Part shown: piece by piece, positions 30,601-39,977 of the stretch
Layout of the letters: each line of letters begins with the position of its first letter
How positions within the stretch are numbered: the stretch's first letter is position 1
The notes under the pieces: generated by a model
Told to the model about the DNA's origin: nothing
Databases searched by the model: none
What the model saw: the letters and a program-made list of their open reading frames with translations, nothing else
DNA from: Chrysomallon squamiferum
Taxonomy: Eukaryota; Mollusca; Gastropoda; Neomphalida; Peltospiridae
Direction of reading: 5' to 3'
NCBI GenBank assembly: GCA_012295275.1
Contig: CM022673.1
Coordinates: 4,898,605 to 4,962,604 of the forward strand
DNA length: 64,000 bases
Made by a program: the position numbers and the translations under genes

Positions 30601-33600
30601 TTTAAATATTATAAATTTGCTTTTTTAAAAACAATAATAATAAAACATAACCAAATTGTACATACCACAAATACCAGAATTAAAGATAAAACTAATATTA
30701 TATAATTGAAAATAACTTTGGTTAATTTGTTTTTGTTTTGTTTTTTACAGGAATCATTACACAGATCAGCCATTGATCAAGTTTTAAATGCTGATCGTCA
30801 GTCCCTGTTGTCTGAGATAGAAGAACTGAAGTCTGCTTTAAGTAAAGCTCGACTAGATAAACATGACCAGCAGCAGAAACTTACAGAGCGTTTCTCATCA
30901 AAAGAAGAGGAAAGTTTGAAAAAGGAAAGACAACTCCAAAGACAAAGTGAGTAGAAAGACATAATCTTCTTCTGTTGTAATAAACCAGTCTGAAACTTTT
31001 ACGCTGTTTTATTGTATGATTTGTGTAGTCTTTGATTAATTTTAATTATTCTTAAGCTAGTTGTTTCTCTCTATTTCCATTGCATGATAAAAATAATATG
31101 AAAATGTAAAAACTCAGTTCTAAAGTTATATTTATAATAATAATAATATAAAAATGATAAAATAGACCAATCTAAAAGAACAAAATAAAAATAAACAGCA
31201 ACTAAATTTTTTTAAAGAAAAGAAAATGCACTTAACCATAAAACATACTGCTTGATGATTTTTATTAATAACTAGATGTACAAATATTTTTATCCATTTT
31301 GTTTTTCTTTGTTTTTCTTCTTCTTTAGTACAAGTTTTGGAATTCAAACTCCAGCAGGAAAAAGTAATTGAGGATGATCTTAGGAACAGTTTGGAACTGG
31401 AAAACAAGAGAGTCAATGACCTTACCAGCCAGCTGACAAGAGAAAAGAACCAACTTCTAGATCTTCAGTCAGAAATTTCATCTCTGCAGATCCAGCTGTC
31501 GAAGGCTCGTGACTCCCTGGAGAGAGAACAGTCTCGATTTATATCAGTGACGTATGTGTTTTACTTTCTAAAAATATTTTATATTAATGTTATCTATCAT
31601 TTTCCTGATGAAAATATTTAAAAGTGTCAGTTCATTTTAATTTTTTATTTTATTTTTAAAGTGTTTAATGGATTTTTTTAACACCTGAATATTTTATGTT
31701 GTTTATTTTTTTAACTTTATTTTAAGTTAAATGTTTCACTGCCTGTTTGGTTTTGGTTTTTATTCTATTGTAATTTTCATATTTCTGCTTTGATTCAGAA
31801 GTTAATGTTTTCTTTTAGTTTCCACTCCAGTAATACAAATATACTGGTTTTTTATGAGATTGTTTATTTAGGTACTTTCTTTTATGAATTTTTTTTCTCT
31901 CTCTCTCTCTCTTCATTTGAGTTACTGTGATATTCTTTCACTGAAAAGATAGAAGTTGTTCTTCCAGTTTGATTTTTGAAGGGTAGAAAATATTTTTTCA
32001 AATTTCCAGTAATAAAATACCTTATTTGAAGAACCAAAATGCTTCAAGATCTTATTTCAAAATATTAACAGAAATCATATTTTAAGGTTTTATTTAAAAA
32101 CAAAAAGTTTTCAACATCTTATTTTCCAATTTTATTTTAAAGGCAAAACATCTTCAAGATAGCACTGTCAAAAACTATTAAAAGCAAGAAGTTTCTAAAA
32201 TCATATTTTAAATTTTATTTGAAAGTCTTAAATGTTCCAAAGAGCATTCTAGAATTTTATTTGAAAGTCTTAAATCTTTTGGATAACATTTTCAGAACTT
32301 TTTTAAATGGGAAAAAGTCTTTCTGGTTTTATTTAAATGCTAAAAGTCTTCAGGATGAAATTTTCTGTATTACATTTTTTTCACGACACTAACAAAACTT
32401 TCATGGTTACTTTGTTCTCTGACACAGGATGTCTTGGAGTAAGCTTCTGTAAGTTCTTATTCTTTCTATCCATATCCTTGCATGAATCTTGCAACACACA
32501 AGTCTAAAACAGAGGCCAGCAAATCCTTGTTAATTGCAGCAGAAAATATTGCTACCTGTTCTGTTGTTTTTACCCACACTTGCTGTTTTCCCAGCAGTGT
32601 CTTCCCATTATGTTATAAATTTGTATTTTCTTCTTTGTGAATAACTGATGTTTTACTTGTTTGGTTTTCAGTTTTTGAATTTTATCTAGAATATAATGCA
32701 TTTGTAAACAAATAATAAAATAGTGTTTTTTTTTTTTTTTTTTTTTAAAGGCATGGTCTTTTTGGATTTAAAAACAATATATAACTATATATATATATAA
32801 AACTGAGAAAATGAATTTATTTTTTTTATTATTTATTTATCATTATCATTATTATTATTTTCTTTTTCGTTTCTTTTTTCCTGTCATTACATAAGATTTA
32901 AAACTGCATGGAGTTTTCAGGTTAACAAAACGTAATACTCTAATACCGTTGTTAACGAAACATATAATTATTTAATTTGCAGAATTGCATGGGCATTGCA
33001 GAATTAGTAATGTTTTTATTAAAATCCTTGACCTAACATTTAAAATAATTTACACTGCAGTTTATTTTTAATAAAAATAAAAACAAACTCACAAAATCCA
33101 CAGAGAAAGAAAGAAATAGCTGACAACACACAAATAAGAAAATGATAAAATATGTAATAAAACTAAGTATGTTTTCTTTTTGATTTTTTTTAAATTTATT
33201 ATTTAAATAAAACAATTTTCAGAAAATCAAATTTGATAGTAATAAAAATAAAATAAAAACCTAGTATCAGTATTTGTTCCTTTGTGTTTTGGACACATGT
33301 AAAAATATTACTGCCACAATGTTTTCAAATTAAAAGGTTTTGTGGCATGATGTCATGCAAGTGTTTTTGTTGTTTAAATGTTCTTCTTGGCATTTCTTGT
33401 AAATATCTAAAGAGTTGTTTACTTGTACAACAGTTAAGGTTTAAGAATAAACATCTGCTTATTTATTATTTTATACAATTTTAATGATCAATTTTTTACA
33501 TTGGAATTTTAATGCCTTTCTAATTTGTGGTTAATTTTCTTTGAACATTAGATTATACAATCTGCAATTTGAAAATAGTTTTATTTAAATAGTTGTCATC

Positions 33601-33955
33601 ATTTTTTTTTTTATAGGTACTTTGTTAATTAATTATTAGCCTATGAAATTACTAAAGTAATATTATTATTTAACCAAAAAGGTCATGAATTTTTTCCATT
33701 AATGTAATTAATTAATTAGTTTATTTATTTTAATATAAATGGTAAAACCAAAGGAAACTTACCTTAATTTAACTTTTTTTTTATTTATTTATTTATTTAA
33801 TTTTTTTTTTTTTTTTTTTTTTTTGCAAGACTTTTCATCTGTATTTTTATTAATATCTGCTCAAGAGACAATTGTAGATAAAGGATAATTACTATTATCT
33901 AGTTCAAAGCTAAAATAATCAAATTCTTATTAATTGCAGCACACCTACCCAACTG

Positions 33956-33997
<42 letters not shown>

Positions 33998-35622
33998 GCT
34001 GATACAGATTTGAGTTAATTAATTTTTTATTTTATTTTATTTTAAAAGGGATGCTTTGGAGGATTCACGGGAGAAGAATGAACATCTTCTAGAGTTGCTG
34101 GATGCTGAGAGGAGGAAAGTTGTCCTGTTGGAATCTCAGGTGGCTGATTTGAAAACACACAACAAAGATTATGTGGAAAAAGAAAGCCGATTTGTTGAGG
34201 TAAGACTCAAAAATTTATCTTGGGTGTGCATATAGAAGGAAGAACTCGGTCCAAAGCAGGGATAATTAAATAAAATAAGAATCATGTTATTAAAGAAAAA
34301 CTATAAAAAAACACACAATAATTTGGTCAGTTTTTAAATATGATAGTTACATCTTCTCTCTTTGAAACTAATTAATGCATATAATCAGTCTGATAATTAA
34401 AATTGAAATTTTAGTTTTTTACTTTTTACTTTTTACCTTTTAGTGGATAAAGTATACCATTATGTGTATGTGCGTTTTTGAGCCTGTAATATAGATACTG
34501 ATGTATTTTCCATTTCATTTTTCAAATTTTTTTATATTTTGTCTCTTAGTATATTAAATCAGGAATATAATGACATGCTACAGATGTATGAATTATTTTT
34601 TTTAAAGTTTTACATTATGGTGTCTGTTGTAGGCATTATTATCACTTTTTTTGAATGTATACATTTCTAAGAATTCGGAGATGTTAAAACAAGTTCTGAA
34701 CTTTGTTTTTGTGTTTAGCAACTCCGAAATGAGCTGACAAAAGAACAGGAAAGAAGAATTGATTCTGTTCGACATGCAGAGATAGAGAAGGCAGCTAAAA
34801 CAACAGCCCAGCAGGAGTTAGAGATTGAGAGACGCAGAGTGAGATCCATTCAGAATGACTACGATGGACTCCTAGCTCAACTCAAGTCATCTCTTGAATC
34901 AGAAAGATTAAAATGTGATGAGCTTAGTGGGTATGTATCCCTTCAACAATTGTTAGAATTTTTTTTTTTTAAATGATTTTTATGTTACAAATATCTAAAT
35001 TAAGAGTTGGTGGTTAAAAATACATTTTTAGTGGTCAAATTTAAAAATGAATTAATATGTTCTTTGTATGTTGTAATTGTATGTGATCATGTACAACCTA
35101 ATATACTTAGTATTTTTGTTTTGCATTATAGTACAAAGTCAGAGTACTATATACAGTGATATGTAAAAGCATAACTGGACATTGTGCAATATCTTAAAAC
35201 AATCTATTTTTCTTTTTGTCCCCCAAGTAACATAATATATTAAAGTATAAATAAATATTGTGCTACATCTTAAAATAATACATGTTTTTTTTTTTATTCT
35301 TCAAGTAACTTGGAAAGAGAGCGTCAACACACATCTCAGCTTGAGTCAATGCTGGAAGCAGAGAAATCGGCAAGACAACAAATGAGTCATCAGGAACAGT
35401 CATCCATAGAGAACTACCTGTCAGAACTGCAGGAACAGAAGACTCTGGTGGAGGACCTGAAACGAGCGCTGACTCGGGAAAAGCAGAACTCCAGTAGTCT
35501 GAGTAACATGCTGGACATGGAGAGGGCCAGTTCCCAACACGATATTGAAGAAGAGAGAAACGTGTCCCGCAGGCTGAAACGAGATATTGATACATTCCAG
35601 GTAAAGTTGAATTTATCACATT

Positions 35623-35662
<40 letters not shown>

Positions 35663-38600
35663 TTGTGAAGACATTGTTAATCTAAACTGTGTTAGCTTAT
35701 TCTGTCAGAACAGCTTTTTCTATTTTTTCACATTCCAACCAGGGCTGCATTATCAGTGATTAAAAACTAACTGAATTTTCTTTCTTTGAAAACAGTTTAC
35801 ATTAAAAAATAAAAACATAAAGAATATATTTAATAAAAATAATAATAATAATAATAATAACAACAGTCATTAATAATAATCTGTAATAAATAATAATATT
35901 ATCATCATTATTATTACATTAGTAGTAATAACTTCAGTTACAGATAAACGACAGCACTAACAGTATTATTAACAACCATAACAGTAATAAATTATTTTAG
36001 GAATACTAAATAAAATCATTACAGATGGAGAAACTTGAGCTGAAGCGTCACCTGGATTTAGAACGGGAGAGAGCGCGAGCTTTCCAGATGCAGTTAGAAG
36101 AGGTACAACACGACATGAAGACAATCAAACAGCGAGAGAATGAATACCAGAAACAAACAGTGTCTGAACTGAAACAAGAAAAACGAAGACAGAGAGAACT
36201 AGAGAGAGAGAAAGAAGAGTTAAACATTCAGCTGGTAATTTTTAATTTTTCCTGAAATATATTTTAAGTATTGACAGAAGGTATACTTCATAATATTTCC
36301 ATTAATTTTAATGTCTTTTTTTTTAAGGTTATAATTACTTTTTAATATAATTTTTTGAATTCTAATAATAACAATAACAATAATAATATTAATATGAAGA
36401 TAAAATATTAAGATCTTACTTTCATAAAAAGAAAAATGTTTTTTTTATTTTTAACTATTTTTTAATTAAAAACTTTTATCTCTAATAATAATTACAAAAA
36501 TAATTTTGAAAACAAAACATTAAGCACTTAGTATCATAAAAATAATTTTTTTAATGTTTTTTATATAAATTTCTTAACACTAATGAAAATAATAACGAAG
36601 TTAATTGAGAAGATAAAACATTAAGCACTTAATTTTATAATAAAACAAAAAGTTTTTATATTTTTTAAAGTAGTCATATCATTACATCTGAAACAGATGT
36701 TTCCCCTTGAATTGCCAATCATTTTAAGATTTAATATTTATGACTTGTAGCATGAGATAGAGCTGGAGGGTGAGCGACTGAAGGAGAAACTGAGGGACAC
36801 AGAGATGGAGGTAGATCAGTCAAGAGATCGCGAGCAACAGGCTCGTATTGAACTGGAAAGATTAAGACACGAATTTGAAAGAAGTCGATTTCAGAAATCA
36901 CCAAAAACTCCCATTGTCGCTGAAAGGGTGAGTAAAATAAAAAATATCTCATGTCAAAACCAGTGAAGTGTTGTTTTTAGCTTTTTAGAATTAAAAATTA
37001 TTATTAATATCTTCCTTGATATATTTGCTTTAATAACAGTCACTAGCAATATATTTTTTGTTGACTTTTTAATAATTCTGTATTGATAAATATACCTGCA
37101 TTTATTGGTATTATTAGATATTAAAAAAAAAAATAATAATTTCTTTTATGAAACTGACAGCATGTTGTAAACTGTTATTTAATAAAATGATATAAATTTT
37201 AGTACAATTTCACTAATTTCAATATGCAGACTTTGAAAAGCAAGAGTCGTTTCAGTCAACTTTAAATCAATTTTAATCAATTTGATTAAAGGTATCTCAT
37301 CATCAGAGATGAGAGATTTTTCATCCACCTTTCAGTAACATTTCACTATTTTTTTGTTTTGTATATATACAGGCAACATCACCGCCAGAAAGCAGAGAAT
37401 TTTCTTTCAGCTCTCCAAGTGTGAGTTTTGAGCTTCTGAAAATTCTGCAGCAGAGATTGGAATACCTCGCTCTCCGACTGCAGGAAGAAGTCAATGCTTC
37501 TCCACAGATACAAGAAGACTTGGCCACCATTCTGTCTCAGATCAACAGTCTACAACACAGTCACACAGACCAGGTACAAACTCTTTTTATAACATGCTAG
37601 ATTTAGTAAAACAGTTGATTTCAAAGATAATTGCATAATACTTGAGATTTGGAGGGTTATGGGAGATTTTATTTCTTTGAGAATTAAAATATTTTACTTT
37701 ATTTTTTATTGGTTTTTATTATTAAAAAAAAATTATTCATTTCTTTGTGTGTGTTTTTTGGTGATTTCTGATTCAGTTTGTTGATATATTTCTTTTTAAT
37801 TGTTCTTTTCTTTTTTCTTTCTATCTTTATTTCTTCATTTATTTTATTTTATCCTGTATCTATTACTGTTACATTTTAAATACAACCAAGGCTACGTTTT
37901 AGTTCTGTTTTAGATATCATTCCACCAGCAGTTTGATTTCATCCATTATTTTCTGACTTACATCACTTCTTTATCTTCTGGATATTATAAATATCTTTTA
38001 TTAATTTCCTAGATTGATGGAGTCAGTGACTCAGTCATAGAAAACACTCTGGAACACAATAACCAGCTGACCACCTTCCTGTCACAGGTGTGCAAGGAGA
38101 AGGAGCAGTTACGAGCAAACCTGAAACAATTAGAGGATGAGCTGGTACACTATCGCAGAAGAGAGCGACACGAACAGGTTTGCATGGAAAAAAATAATTT
38201 TTTAAAAATTAGTTTAATTTAGATTACTTGTAGAGTGCTACTTGGAATGCTGCAGGTCACAAGGATCAGTTGTCCTTAATAATATTCTCATTTTGAAAAT
38301 TCACTGTGTGGTTAGTAATTGTACATCAAAGATCATGTTACCTGGCAGTCAGTAATAGTTTCTCACAGACCCTGAAGAAATAAATTTTCTCTTATTGTTA
38401 ACACAGCATTACAGCTAATAAATATTTGTCCAAAAATGTGTTTAGGTATCAGTAAGCAAGTATTTATAGACTTACTTTATTGTTGATGGTTGTTATTTAA
38501 TGATAATGAAGGTAGGTGATATGTTAGTTTTATTTTGCGTATTTTATTATTAATTTAGCTTTAGAAAAATATTTTTAAAATATACATTTCATATCAGCAC

Positions 38601-39945
38601 CGTGACAGCTAAATACTTTTTGGACAGTTTATAGATACAGTTTTTCCCTTTACCTGTAGATTAATCAAGAGAATGGAGGTTTGTCTGAAGACAGGTACAT
38701 GCACGAACGTGTGATGTGGGCCAATGAGAGATTGTCTCTTCAGATGAATTTAGACACGGCAGAGAGAGAGATAGAACACCTGCAGAGAGAGCTTCGCGTG
38801 TTGCGTAATGAACAGAATGCTGTTCACATTGTAGACACTGATAGGGAGAAAGGTAAGTGCAATTTCTATTTTTCAAGTTATCCTTAAAAATGGGTGACAT
38901 TTTGAAAATAAGAAAACAAAATCATGTTTAAAAAGAAATAAAATAAAAGTTTCGTTACTTTTCAAATCCTAGTAATCATGAAGAAGCTGCCTAAGAAATG
39001 AAATAAAGATAAAATAAAAACACTATATCCGATACGTAATAATTATGAATATTAAAATAAAATGTAGATTGTAGTTTTTTTTTTTCTTTCATTTCCAGAT
39101 GCAGCGACTGTATGGCAGACTTCTGAGATCAGAAAGTTTCAGAAAAGCTCTCATCTACCAGAAACGTTACCTGCTGCTGCTGCTGGGTGGCTACCAGGAC
39201 TGTGAGCAGGAGACGCTGATGCTGATAGCACAGATTGGTGGTTACCCTTCAGATGTCGATGTCAATCGCCGCCGCCGTCATCCACGAATGTTCATGATTT
39301 TCAGAAGTGCTGCTCGGGTCATCATTGCCATCTGCAGGTATTGAAATATAATAGTACTTTAGTTTATGGAGAAATCTTTCGAGTAAGTACACTGACCACA
39401 GTGAAACAGTTTAACCAGTACTGAATGTTAGACAGTATTTGATGTTTTCTATTTTAATAACCATTATATTTATAAAAAAAGAAAGAAAAAAAAAATCATA
39501 AATAAGAAAATAATATCTTCTGTACTAGGATGCGATACATGGTTAGAAAATGGCGACGTGCTACTAGAGTTGGATCTCCTGTTGTTGGAGGCAGAATTAA
39601 CCAGCAGTACGGTATGTACATACATAACACTATAAAGACCATATAAAGTAATATTTTATGATTTATTTTTTAATAGCTTTTTGTTTTACAGTTTGTAGAA
39701 ACACATTTTTGTTTTTTCACTAATGAAGGGTGTTGGATATAGATATTATTGTTTCAGTAATAGTATTAGTGATATAATATTTTAAAGATAATTGTATTTT
39801 GAGCTTTAATAACATCTGCTATTACTTTAATTTATTACTTTAGTCATTTTCTAATTAAGATACAACTACATATAAACTGCACATAACATTAATCTCTTCC
39901 AGCATTAATTGGTTAATATAAGCTTTCAAAATAATAATTAATTTA

Positions 39946-39977
<32 letters not shown>

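Noticed and set aside
35263-35619. 118-codon minus-strand open frame
   Set aside because: It is the antisense of scaffold exon 31, as are the minus-strand frames at 13,832-14,107, 20,682-21,023, 21,020-21,304, 22,484-22,828, 26,914-27,207 and 38,661-38,900.
38977-39040. Possible small exon between exon 36 and PACT (acceptor AAATCCTAG)
   Set aside because: In the required frame it meets a stop (AAATGA) before any usable donor.
39146-39151. Alternative acceptor ATCAG at 39,132 inside the PACT exon that would fix the phase conflict
   Set aside because: It would delete the conserved LYGRLLRS start of PACT and has no pyrimidine tract, so it is a poor explanation.
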